Positions 28,756 through 36,583 of a DNA stretch of 64,000 nt are shown here, one piece after another. Under the pieces are notes generated by a model. It searched no databases. It was given only the letters and a program-made list of their open reading frames with translations, and was not told the origin of the DNA. Position numbers and translations under genes: made by a program. This DNA comes from Gammaproteobacteria bacterium (GTDB lineage: Bacteria > Pseudomonadota > Gammaproteobacteria > Acidiferrobacterales > Sulfurifustaceae). The first letter of the stretch is position 1. Every line of letters begins with the position of its first letter. The stretch is taken from the NCBI GenBank assembly GCA_016199745.1, contig JACQFZ010000004.1, positions 53,064 through 117,063 of the forward strand, given 5' to 3'.

Positions 28756-28934
28756 ATTTGCTACATTCATTACAATCCGGTAAAGCACGGCCTGGTGCAT
28801 CGTGCCTCCGATTGGCCGCATTCGGGTTTTCATCGGTATGTGCGCGAGAGACAACTTCCATGTTGGCGAATGAACGCGTGGGCTTCGCCCACCCTGCGCT
28901 CGCTATTATTTTCCTATCGTTCGAAAAGCATGAT

Positions 28935-29774
28935 TCAGAACAATGCAGTAATCTTATCGATCTCCGTCAGCGTCAACACGAAATCGAAGATCTCGATGTC
29001 TTCGCGCATATGCACTTCGGTTTTGGTTCCGGTCAACGGTACGACGTCGAGCTGAGTCAGGTAACGGAATAAAATTTGCGCTGGGGTGCGCTGGTAGCTG
29101 GATGCCAATGCTGTCAGGTTGGCGTGCGCGAGGATATGGGGGTTAGCCGTCAGCGTCCAAAAACTTTGGTAAATGATCCGGTGTTGTCGACAGAAGGCGC
29201 GGATCTCGTGGTCGTAGTGGGTGTCGGCGTAGAAACGATTCTGTACCACAGCTGGCTTTATCCTCGCCGAGCGATACAGTGCCTCGAGGTAATCGAGGTT
29301 GTAGCAATTACTAATCCCTAATTGTCTCGCTCCGCCGTCGTCGACGATCCGTTCCAGCGCCTGCCACACTTGCGTCAATTGTGTTTCGGCGACGGGGGAA
29401 TGCAGGATGAGGCAGTCGACATACTCGGTCTGCAGATTGCGTAGCGACGTCGTAAACGACTGTGCGACCTGCTCGGCGGGCCGTGCTTGGGGATCGTACG
29501 GAATCCGATTCGGGTCGTGGCCGGATGGCGGCGTGAATTTGGTCTGCAGGTAGAAATCAGCGCGCGTCAGTTTGTCGTTCAGACATGCGGCCAGTCCCGC
29601 GCCGACACCGGCTTCGTCATAGTGCTTGGGCTGACATGCGGTATCGATGCCGCGAAATCCTCGCTGAATCGCGCTTTGCACCAGGCTTGCGGTTTGGGTT
29701 TTCTTCCACGCGGTTCCGTAGATGATCCGGGGACTGCGCACGCCGCTGGTAGAAACGATGAAGTTATTTTCCAT
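28935..29774 (-). CDS. Aldo/keto reductase
   Basis: A 279-residue NADPH-dependent oxidoreductase of the AKR fold. The tetrad is visible: RGIDTA (Asp44), PKHYDEAGVG (Tyr52), QTKFTPP (Lys) and CLILHSPV (His). LGISNCYNL is the usual strand-6 segment. The protein is shorter than some family members but complete, with the cofactor loop GTKTEVHMREDI near the C-terminus. It follows the RAYT remnant directly and has no obvious partner. The substrate is unknown. Confidence 0.9.
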   Translation of the reverse strand: MENNFIVSTSGVRSPRIIYGTAWKKTQTASLVQSAIQRGFRGIDTACQPKHYDEAGVGAGLAACLNDKLTRADFYLQTKFTPPSGHDPNRIPYDPQARPAEQVAQSFTTSLRNLQTEYVDCLILHSPVAETQLTQVWQALERIVDDGGARQLGISNCYNLDYLEALYRSARIKPAVVQNRFYADTHYDHEIRAFCRQHRIIYQSFWTLTANPHILAHANLTALASSYQRTPAQILFRYLTQLDVVPLTGTKTEVHMREDIEIFDFVLTLTEIDKITALF

Positions 29775-30080
29775 TCCGTTGCCCTCGCGAGTGAAAGGAC
29801 GCTTGTTAACAATTACTTAACTGGGTGTAGTCCAATCTGTTCCCCGACTTGCTCTCAGCCAACCTAAAACTATATCTAACCGCGCGCAAACCAACGTACT
29901 ATGTCTATGGTTCGTGCGTACACGGAGCATCGCTCGTTCCGCGACTCATCAGGTGCACAACACACTTCATTTGAGGATGATGAATATCTGACGGGTGCGC
30001 AATGTACACCCTACTTTATAGAAAAAGTCGGTCGGAGTTTGGCTACGCTGCTTCATTTTTTTCACTCCAAGGAGGGACAA
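29775..30080. other. Intergenic region upstream of the secreted protein gene
   Basis: This 306-base divergent gap should hold promoters for both the aldo/keto reductase and the secreted-protein gene. I saw no convincing promoter, repeat or RNA. An in-frame extension of the next ORF to 29901 has no signal peptide and is rejected. The site CAAGGAGGGACAA sits at its right edge. Confidence 0.3.
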
Positions 30081-30842
30081 ATGATCCGCATTGATGTGTC
30101 GGTCGTCGCACTCTGTACTCTAGGATGCTTGTTGCAGGTACCACTGGCGCAGGCACAACCCCCGATCCTTACGTTTACCCCCAAGTACGAATCCAAACTA
30201 TTCATCAACACCATCCCTGCCGCCGACTGCCCAGCGAGCGCTACGCGTGTGGTCGGCGCCGGCCCGGGTTTAATCGCCGCGGCCAATCGGGCGGCGTTCC
30301 GCGCGTTCTGTCGTGCAACCAGTCTCGGCGAGAATCCGCCTAACGGCGCCGTCGTCAATCCGTTGGATGCGCGTATACGCGGGCAAGTCGATCTGAGTTT
30401 TCGTTGTCAGGCGGGGAATCCGTTACCGCTGGCACCGACCGCGGTCACGCCGGGTCCAACAGCGGCTGGACCGGAAGCGCCTTTGATAAACGGCATCGTC
30501 AATGCGCCGGTGGCACGGGACAACTTAGCGGCGACTGGCGGTTGGGGATTTGTGCTGTCGGGACATCCAAACCCGATCGTCGAGCCAGCGTTTCAGGCGC
30601 TGGCGGCACGTGCTCGTTCGGATATCTGGCATAAGTTCGACGCGACCGTGACCTGTGGTGTCGATGCACGCGGACTGCCGACCTACACCATTGCGCGAAC
30701 GACCCTCTATACGTTCTTTCCGTCGCATAAGGTGTGGTTCTACGCCGGACCGGCAACGCCAGCGCCGGGTAACTTGAACCCGAACATTGGCCAACGCTCG
30801 TTTGGAGATCTGTGGTTCTTGCCGGCGATACCCGCGCCATAA
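30081..30842 (+). CDS. Secreted protein of unknown function
   Basis: A 253-residue protein with a Sec signal peptide (MIRIDVSVVALCTLGCLLQV..., predicted cleavage after AQA, about residue 26). ATG 30081 is chosen because AAGGAGGGACAA precedes it and the signal peptide starts there. The mature part has several Cys (ADCPAS, RAFCRATS, SFRCQAG, VTCGVD) that could form disulphides, a Pro/Ala-rich middle, and WYAGP/WFLPAIP-like aromatic segments at the end. No family is recognised. It pairs with the lipoprotein gene 19 bases downstream. Confidence 0.7.
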   Translation: MIRIDVSVVALCTLGCLLQVPLAQAQPPILTFTPKYESKLFINTIPAADCPASATRVVGAGPGLIAAANRAAFRAFCRATSLGENPPNGAVVNPLDARIRGQVDLSFRCQAGNPLPLAPTAVTPGPTAAGPEAPLINGIVNAPVARDNLAATGGWGFVLSGHPNPIVEPAFQALAARARSDIWHKFDATVTCGVDARGLPTYTIARTTLYTFFPSHKVWFYAGPATPAPGNLNPNIGQRSFGDLWFLPAIPAP

Positions 30843-30861
30843 TCCAGCACGAGGAGCACTC

Positions 30862-31251
30862 ATGATGAACGCCAAAACGGTAACTGCCCTGAGCGTCTTG
30901 TTCGCATTGGCCTGCGCGAGTTGCACTTCCACGTCGCCGCCCACAGCGCCGACCGCCTGTAACTTCAGCGTCCCGCTTCCGCCCGACCCGCTACCAGCAG
31001 GGTTCAGCTGGCAGCCGCTGGCACAACAATGGTGTTCCCAACTCGCTGCCTGTGGCTATGCGACACAAGGTTGCGTCCAGGAATATCTCGCCGAAATCAA
31101 CAGCGGCCCAACAACCGCCGCCGCCACGACACCGGGTACGGGTACACAATTATCGATCGACCGTGGCCAATGCGAGGACTCGGTCGAGGCGCAAACGAAT
31201 CCGGCGATCTGCAATGCGAAGAGGATCCAAACGCAGCAAGGTCTTCAATGA
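30862..31251 (+). CDS. Small cysteine-rich lipoprotein
   Basis: A 129-residue protein whose signal peptide ends in a lipobox (LACASC), with GAGGAG five bases before ATG 30862. The mature part contains regularly spaced cysteines (ACNF, QQWCSQLAACGYATQGC, GQCEDS, AICNA), which suggests a small disulphide-linked fold. It lies 19 bases after the secreted protein gene, so both are likely cotranscribed and envelope-located. The function is unknown. Confidence 0.65.
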   Translation: MMNAKTVTALSVLFALACASCTSTSPPTAPTACNFSVPLPPDPLPAGFSWQPLAQQWCSQLAACGYATQGCVQEYLAEINSGPTTAAATTPGTGTQLSIDRGQCEDSVEAQTNPAICNAKRIQTQQGLQ

Positions 31252-31310
31252 GTCAACGACCGGAAAAGGTGACAGATGAAAGTTGAGAAGCGCAGAACTA
31301 TAACTATAGA

Positions 31311-31372
31311 GATCGGAGTGAATTAATAAATGAGCAACGGGATCATTGTTCAAATTTTAATCACTCTGATCC
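31311..31372. repeat. Inverted and direct repeat unit, copy 1
   Basis: GATCGGAGTGAATTAATAAA (31311-31330) is followed by TGAGCAACGGGATCATTG and then an imperfect inverted arm, ATTTTAATCACTCTGATCC. A shortened direct copy, GATCGGAGTGATTTAAATTG with GAGCAAC, is at 34214-34239. The two copies bracket the ART-like and GH-A genes. Confidence 0.6.
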
Positions 31373-31405
31373 TTATCGCTCAGCAATCTATTTAGGGAAC
31401 CGATC

Positions 31406-32116
31406 ATGCCTCCGAAGAAGAGACCGAGAGCCGAACCGAGCACCGCGTCGAAGAGAACCTTTGTTAGTGATACAAGTCCCTTCTCGACCGGGTCCGAATT
31501 TTCACGCGGTACTACCTGGCCACATCACGACGAGTCGGATGACTCCGATGCCTACGAATCGCCGGCGATTGCCCGCGCCCCAAAGGACTCGGTCCGCGTG
31601 TATCGCGCATTGAGCGAGCGGGACAGCAGCCCGATGAGAGCAGGCATTAAAGGAGCCGATCCAAGGAAACGCGCGAGAACTCTGGCGGAACATGTTCAAG
31701 GCGGTGGCGGATCAAGATTTATTTCTATGACAACCAGTAAAAGAAAAGCGCTTAAGTGGGCCGTCAAAGGCGACAACCCTCCGCGAATCGCGACGATAGA
31801 TCTGCCGCAGACAACACCCGCGGCAGATTTCAGTTTTGGTGATACCGCGAAACGAGCGGGGCTGGGGAACACCGGTACTAATTTTGCGCGATCGTCCTCT
31901 GAAGTCGTCGTTGAAGGACCCATTCCCAGCAAGTATGTAAAGAGGGTCGAAGCAATAAGGGCGCATAAAAGTTCAGCAACCGCCGGGAAGCACATCGTAA
32001 GGACACGAGCGAAAACTGGCTTAAAAGACTCGCGAGCAAAACCACGATCCTTTGAGCTATTGGAAGTAGCCGGCGTTAAATCAGTGAGAGCAGCAAGGGC
32101 GACGAAGAAGAGGTGA
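31406..32116 (+). CDS. Putative ADP-ribosyltransferase-like protein with NLS-like N-terminus
   Basis: A 236-residue, strongly basic protein. Residues 61-180 show the order expected for an R-S-E type ADP-ribosyltransferase: RVYRALS (Arg67), SRFISMTTS (Ser107, Thr109) and SSEVVVEGPIPSKYV (Glu166, Glu170). The EVVVEGPIP segment resembles the catalytic-loop strand of many toxin-type ARTs. The N-terminus MPPKKRPRAE looks like a monopartite nuclear localisation signal and the C-terminus is Lys/Arg-rich. There is no Sec signal. A host-directed effector is one reading; a nucleic-acid-bound ART is another. Activity is inferred from motif order only. Confidence 0.55.
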   Translation: MPPKKRPRAEPSTASKRTFVSDTSPFSTGSEFSRGTTWPHHDESDDSDAYESPAIARAPKDSVRVYRALSERDSSPMRAGIKGADPRKRARTLAEHVQGGGGSRFISMTTSKRKALKWAVKGDNPPRIATIDLPQTTPAADFSFGDTAKRAGLGNTGTNFARSSSEVVVEGPIPSKYVKRVEAIRAHKSSATAGKHIVRTRAKTGLKDSRAKPRSFELLEVAGVKSVRAARATKKR

Positions 32117-32372
32117 TCGGGAAAAAGTGACGGAAAGGGACTGAACATCAGCCGCTGAACAACAGCGCCCGGGTTTTTATGTGCAGCTTCGTTACCGCGG
32201 TGCTGCCGAGAGCAGAATTCGTTGCATCAAGAACGCCCGCAGCGAACCGGCACTCGTTTGTGAAATGCGGGGAAATCTCAGAGACAGACCACGGTTGTAT
32301 AACTGTCCGTGAGAACGGGGCCGGTCCATAGCGTCCCCTTTATTTTCCCTACTACCGCGATCAAGTCACAAA

Positions 32373-34148
32373 CTAAAAACAAATATCAGAGAACAAGACC
32401 TCTTCTGGTCGCAACGAAAAACTTATTTCGTTTGAATTAATGGTCAACGGTTTATCTTGAATAAAGACGCCGTCCCGGCCAACGGATTTACCGTTGGCTG
32501 AAGCAACGACAGCAAAATCAGAAAACGTCAGGCGGTAGCCGTATTCCTTATTTTTTCCTAGATCATCAACGGCGAAATAAACCGCGTTTGCATTCTGAAA
32601 GGCAGATCGCCACTTTTCCGCGAACGGCTCCCCGGCCTTAATCGCTGCCACCAAATTGTTCATAAACGTAGCGGGGTCGGCACCGTAGGCAGACGTTAAT
32701 TCGGCAACCGTGATGCCTTCGCCAAGCAAGAAAGCAATGGACGCTTGCTCCGGGGACCCGAGACGGTTCCAAGAGCCGAACCGGTAACAACGATCCGACG
32801 CCGTCATGGAAAAGAGGAACTTTCTTTCGCCGATCTTGAATTTTGGTTGCAACGTTGAGCTTGGAATATCCAACTCGATGGTTTCCGTCCAGTAGTTGAT
32901 TCCACGGCTGGCACGACTAATTTCATCGAAAAACTTATAAACATAGAAGATCGGTTTTGGTGTCGCATCGGCATTCGAACCCATACCGCCAGGATTGTTC
33001 GTAATCAAGCCCCACTCATCCGTAGGTTTAGGTCCGTAGTCCTGCCACGGCACACCACCCTGCCCCCATAACTTGGCCTCGTGCATTGCCAAGAAAAGAT
33101 TTCCCGCATCCGCCGCAAGAAATGGATTGAAGCCGCTCGGGCTTTCAGATTGCGGCAACCATTCACTGAGAATGATCGGCATCTGCGACTCGAGAATGCC
33201 GAGATTCCGCTGAAACGATCGATATTGAGCGATGCCATCTAGGAATTCGTCTTTGTAGCTGGTGGAAAAGTAATGAAAGCTCACGAACTCCAGCGGCAGA
33301 CTGTTCGCTCTCGCATATTGAATGAGATCAAAATTCAAGTTCTGAGTTTTTGTCTGCCTGTCTTTTGCAACCACGCCTGCCCATGCTTCAATTCCAGCAC
33401 CACCAACTTTTGCACTTGGATGGGCGGTTTTTAAATAGGGCATCGTTTGCGAATAGAGCTCCAATAACTCGTTCGTGCCTTCCTGCCAATTGCAATCAAG
33501 ATCGGGTTCGTTCCAGAATTGGTAATAGATTTGCGTTCCATTGGGAACGATTTCGAAATCTTTGAAGAAAGTCGCGGTCACCTGCAGAAGCTGCTGCCAC
33601 ACCGCGTAATTTTTTGGTCTATAGCTTTGTCCGAGTTTACCTCCGCCACAAGCAGGGGTTGCATCAGGGTGACTGCTTAACCAGGTGGGCGTGCGAAAAA
33701 TATCGACCATCAGTATTTTCGTCGTATTGAATCGGACAAGTTGATTCAAATAGGTTCTTGATGTTTCTAACCCATTCCTGAATTGGGTGATGCAATTCGA
33801 ATAGTCGGAATTCGGCACGCAAGCGTCTGATAGCACGACGGCCCAATCAAATGCATTGACCCGAACTATGTTGTGAGTGGGAAACTGCTGAAGATACAGC
33901 TGATGGCCATTGGTCGTCCTGATTCCAGGGTAATAATTCGAAGACTGAAATACGCCGAGATTATTATTATCGAACGCCATCGATTTAAGATTTAAGGAGC
34001 GAGTCACCGGAATCGAATCACTTTGATGCTCCGTGTTATCGGTGCCGTCAGTACCGCCGGAGCCCGAGCCGCAACCGGAAAAAAGCAAAATACTCAGCCC
34101 GAAGATGGTCCCAAAAAGAAATGAAATAAATTTGCTGGACGATCGCAT
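32373..34148 (-). CDS. Lipoprotein glycoside hydrolase, clan GH-A (GH39-like)
   Basis: A 591-residue outer-envelope enzyme. The signal peptide ends LLFSGC (lipidated Cys26), followed by a Gly/Ser/Thr linker. The (beta/alpha)8 catalytic domain has the clan GH-A pair: acid/base Glu214 in QFWNEPDLD and nucleophile Glu329 in IILSEWLPQ. The spacing and the NEP motif suggest GH39 or a relative (xylosidase or iduronidase type). The strong ribosome site GGGGAGGGG precedes the ATG. The gene is AT-richer than core genes and flanked by short direct repeats, which points to transfer. The polysaccharide target is unknown. Confidence 0.78.
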   Translation of the reverse strand: MRSSSKFISFLFGTIFGLSILLFSGCGSGSGGTDGTDNTEHQSDSIPVTRSLNLKSMAFDNNNLGVFQSSNYYPGIRTTNGHQLYLQQFPTHNIVRVNAFDWAVVLSDACVPNSDYSNCITQFRNGLETSRTYLNQLVRFNTTKILMVDIFRTPTWLSSHPDATPACGGGKLGQSYRPKNYAVWQQLLQVTATFFKDFEIVPNGTQIYYQFWNEPDLDCNWQEGTNELLELYSQTMPYLKTAHPSAKVGGAGIEAWAGVVAKDRQTKTQNLNFDLIQYARANSLPLEFVSFHYFSTSYKDEFLDGIAQYRSFQRNLGILESQMPIILSEWLPQSESPSGFNPFLAADAGNLFLAMHEAKLWGQGGVPWQDYGPKPTDEWGLITNNPGGMGSNADATPKPIFYVYKFFDEISRASRGINYWTETIELDIPSSTLQPKFKIGERKFLFSMTASDRCYRFGSWNRLGSPEQASIAFLLGEGITVAELTSAYGADPATFMNNLVAAIKAGEPFAEKWRSAFQNANAVYFAVDDLGKNKEYGYRLTFSDFAVVASANGKSVGRDGVFIQDKPLTINSNEISFSLRPEEVLFSDICF

Positions 34149-34213
34149 GTTCCCCTCCCCTGCCTACAAATTCTGACTAAATATTATTTAGATTCGCTAA
34201 CTGAAATTAACGG

Positions 34214-34239
34214 GATCGGAGTGATTTAAATTGAGCAAC
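34214..34239. repeat. Direct repeat unit, copy 2
   Basis: GATCGGAGTGATTTAAATTG followed by GAGCAAC matches 31311-31338 with a few differences. It lies just upstream of the GH-A lipoprotein gene. Confidence 0.55.
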
Positions 34240-34382
34240 TTCTCTCCGCCGAAGCGGGCGACCTCGCTTGCTCTCGCCAATCCGTCTACCCAGCGCTAAC
34301 TCTATTTCTTCTCGAAAGCGATTATTACCAAGTGGGTCGTTATATGCCAATGACTACAGCGATAAATTAAAGGAACCGGGTT

Positions 34383-34528
34383 GAATGGCACTTACTTAAG
34401 CCGCGGCACGCTCTAGCTCCCTCCCCCTCAGGGGGAGGGCTGGGGTGGGGGTGGGTTTTTTACTCGGTTATCGCTGCCATAAAACCCACCCCCCTCCCAA
34501 CCTCCCCCCTGAAGGGGGAGGAGTCAAT
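34383..34528. mobile_element. Family-A palindromic element, short copy
   Basis: It starts GAATGGCACTTACTTAA, the terminal repeat of the complete element at 49366. Inside are the hairpin CCCTCCCCCTCAGGGGGAGG, the tract GGGGTGGGGGTGGG, and the mirrored CCCACCCCCC and CCTCCCCCCTGAAGGGGGAG. It carries no inserted module and no gene. It abuts a second copy, so only one clear terminal repeat is retained. Confidence 0.7.
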
Positions 34529-34529
34529 C

Positions 34530-34746
34530 ATGGCACTTACTTAAAGCAAAAACCGAAACGCATCCGCCGAACGGACGCACGTGATTTTCGTGCGCACCGG
34601 GCGAGAACAGCCGGGGTGGGGGTGGGTTTTTTGCAGTAGCGACTACAACCCACCCCCATCCTGTCCTTCCCCCTGAAGGGGCAGGAACCTACTAATAAGT
34701 TCGGGGGTGGGTGAATTTAGGAACATAGTTTAAGTAACAGCCGTTC
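34530..34746 (-). mobile_element. Family-A palindromic element, inverted copy with truncated module
   Basis: Read on the minus strand it starts GAACGGCTGTTACTTAA (a decayed terminal repeat) and continues through CCCGAACTTATTAGTAGG, as the 49 kb element does. Its first hairpin has no insert (CCCCTTCAGGGGGAAGG). The second end carries a truncated module (34564-34610), where hairpin 1 is intact and hairpin 2 has been lost by deletion between two GGCGG sequences. It ends TTAAGTAAGTGCCAT. Confidence 0.75.
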
Positions 34747-34935
34747 GTCCCCGATCCTTTTTTTAGCTGTTTTTAGCAGAAACGTCATTCTCTGAGTAAC
34801 CCCCTCTGATCTCAGCCCGTAGCATCACGGCCGCTGTAGCTGACGGACGATGTAGTCCATAACTGGCGTACAGGTATAGGATGGTGTGGTTGTTATTCCC
34901 CGTTACTCAACAATAGTTATCGGAGGAGCAACGTC

Positions 34936-36087
34936 ATGGACCCGACTCACGCCTTCTGCAAAAAAATCATTTCACGCAAGACCGCACTCACCCTTCTATT
35001 CGCTAGCATCATCGCCACCCAAGCGGTTTGGGGAGGGCCGCCGAACGCGTACGCCGTCACCGTATCACCCCCGCAAATGATTCAAGCGCCGAATGGCGAA
35101 CGCACCAAAGCCGTCAGCATTAACAACCATTCGCTCGTGGTCGGCACTTATGGCGGACCGAATGGCATGACGCGCTCGTTCACATGGACCCGTCGAGGCG
35201 GATTTCAAGATATCGGCGAGTTTACCGCGACTGGGCTCAACAACTGCGGCGACATTGTCGGTGCGGTGAATCTTTACGCTCCCGCTGTCCCAGCCGACCC
35301 AAACCTGCCGACCCGCGCGCTGCTCATTCGTGATGGTCAAACGCTGGATCTCGGAACGCTGGATCCGTCGACGTCGAGTTCCTGGGCGTATCCCACCGGC
35401 ATTAACGATCTTGGACATGTCTCGGGCATGGCCGGCGATTTCATTGAAAACAGCCTAAGACCGTTTCTCTGGACACCCGAGACCGGCATGCAAGCGCTGG
35501 ATGAACCGCAATTTCACAGCGGCGCGGCCGCGTTGAACAATCACGATCAATTGGTTGGCACCAAGCAGATCGAGGAGTTCAATGGTCTACAGGCCGGCGC
35601 GCTTTGGGCACCCGGACAACCCGTACAAATTTTGGGTAGCCTCGGTGGTCGCTTCGGGATCGCCGAGTCGATCAACGATAACGCCGAAGTGATCGGCAAC
35701 AGCGCAACCGATCTGCTGCTTTTGCCGCAACGTTCCGGATTCTATTGGTCCGCGACCACCGGCGTCGTTCCATTGCAACCGTACGAGAGTCAATCGACGT
35801 TCGACGTCGCCAATATCGCCCATGACATCAATGCATGGGGCGACATTGTCGGCGCGATTTACGCGCAACGGGAAAATTTTATCGAGCCGCGGGCGACGTT
35901 GTGGACTTCGTATAGTGATTTCTTCACGTTCAGCGATGTCTCGAGCGAGGCCATGTCCATCAACGATCGCGGGCAAATCGTCGGCATCCTTTCGCCCGGG
36001 GAACCCACCGAGCGTGCGGCGCTATGGCAGATCGAGCCCAGGCTATACCTACACGGACAAGACAAAAGGTTGTGCCACCGACGCTGA
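34936..36087 (+). CDS. HAF-repeat extracellular protein
   Basis: A 383-residue secreted protein. A signal-like N-terminus (hydrophobic stretch about 18-33) is followed by repeated units of the HAF type: INNHSLVVGTY, LNNCGDIVGAV, INDLGHVSGMA, LNNHDQLVGT, INDNAEVIGNS, INAWGDIVGAI and INDRGQIVGIL. Each unit pairs with an aromatic strand such as AFLW or SFTW. Such proteins are predicted beta-propellers outside the cell; no biochemical role is established. GGAGGAG lies upstream of ATG 34936. Confidence 0.85.
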   Translation: MDPTHAFCKKIISRKTALTLLFASIIATQAVWGGPPNAYAVTVSPPQMIQAPNGERTKAVSINNHSLVVGTYGGPNGMTRSFTWTRRGGFQDIGEFTATGLNNCGDIVGAVNLYAPAVPADPNLPTRALLIRDGQTLDLGTLDPSTSSSWAYPTGINDLGHVSGMAGDFIENSLRPFLWTPETGMQALDEPQFHSGAAALNNHDQLVGTKQIEEFNGLQAGALWAPGQPVQILGSLGGRFGIAESINDNAEVIGNSATDLLLLPQRSGFYWSATTGVVPLQPYESQSTFDVANIAHDINAWGDIVGAIYAQRENFIEPRATLWTSYSDFFTFSDVSSEAMSINDRGQIVGILSPGEPTERAALWQIEPRLYLHGQDKRLCHRR

Positions 36088-36089
36088 CA

Positions 36090-36125
36090 AATAAAAACCG
36101 GCGCACGGAGGTTCCCTGCGCCGGT
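36090..36125 (-). terminator. Intrinsic terminator for the minus-strand antitoxin transcript
   Basis: ACCGGCGCA (36097-36105) pairs perfectly with TGCGCCGGT (36117-36125). Read on the minus strand the stem is followed by TTTTTAT. It lies about 85 bases beyond the antitoxin stop. It may also stop plus-strand HAF transcripts by its stem alone. Confidence 0.8.
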
Positions 36126-36210
36126 AGCGTTAACGTGCTCTAGAGAGAGCTAACGAATATTTGTAAGGCCGCGGGAATAAACACGATGCGACTTGACCGG
36201 CTGTCATTCA

Positions 36211-36515
36211 TCACGCTGCCTTGCGCGGCTCGACCGTGAATTTGAGACCGAGAGCACGCATCAACTCCATGACCGTTTCGATCTTGGGATTGCCACGGCG
36301 TGAAAGCGTGCGATAGAGAGATTCACGGCTCACACCTGCGGCTTTTGCAAGCGCGCCCATGCCGCCCTGGGTTTGGGCAACGTTACGCAGCGCTTCGAGC
36401 AACACCCCAGGTTCGCCATCTTCCAACGCGGCATTCAGGTAAGCGACCACATCCTTCTTGGTCTTCAGATAATCCGCAGATAATCCGCGGTTTTGAATTT
36501 GACGCTTTTTTTCAT
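36211..36515 (-). pseudogene. HigA-like addiction-module antitoxin, disrupted by an 11-bp duplication
   Basis: The 3' 79 codons encode an intact XRE-type DNA-binding domain (ALAKAAGVSRESLYRTLSRRGNPKIETVMEL), typical of the putative addiction module antidote family. The original start is ATG 36515, five bases after AGGAGG, encoding MKKSVKFKTADYL. AGATAATCCGC is then duplicated in tandem (36467-36477 and 36478-36488), shifting the frame to an early stop. Removing one copy gives a continuous MKKSVKFKTADYLKTKKDVV fused to AYLNAALEDGEPG. A GTG at 36450 could restart translation. No RelE/ParE-type toxin gene lies alongside, so this is an orphan. Confidence 0.8.
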
Positions 36516-36583
36516 AACGACCTCCTGTACTCCTGCCAATTGTAGCCTGTAGGCTACATCTGTTCTAGTAGCGGATGTTTTTA

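Larger units (their letters stand above)
27874..28885 (+). pseudogene. RAYT 1: REP-associated tyrosine transposase, split by RAYT 2
   Basis: The N-terminal part (27874-28136) encodes MSRYRRTIAPGGTFLFTVNLAD and ILPDHLHALWRLP, the HUH motif of Y1 transposases. The C-terminal part resumes after the inserted element, with YIHYNPVKHGLVHRASDW at about 28757-28810 and FHRYVRE beyond. The roughly 40 codons normally lying between (the WQRRFWEH region) are missing. So a second element replaced the middle of this gene. The current stop TAG at 28138-28140 is supplied by the inserted element. RAYTs move REP sequences; this one is dead. Confidence 0.85.
34149..34935. other. Large intergenic region filled with repeats
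   Basis: This 787-base gap between divergent secreted-protein genes is mostly repeat DNA: a direct repeat at 34214-34239 and two family-A elements at 34383-34528 and 34530-34746. The remaining 190 bases up to the HAF-protein gene carry only its ribosome site (GGAGGAGCAACGTC) and presumably its promoter. Short ORFs here are artefacts of the repeats. Confidence 0.6.
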
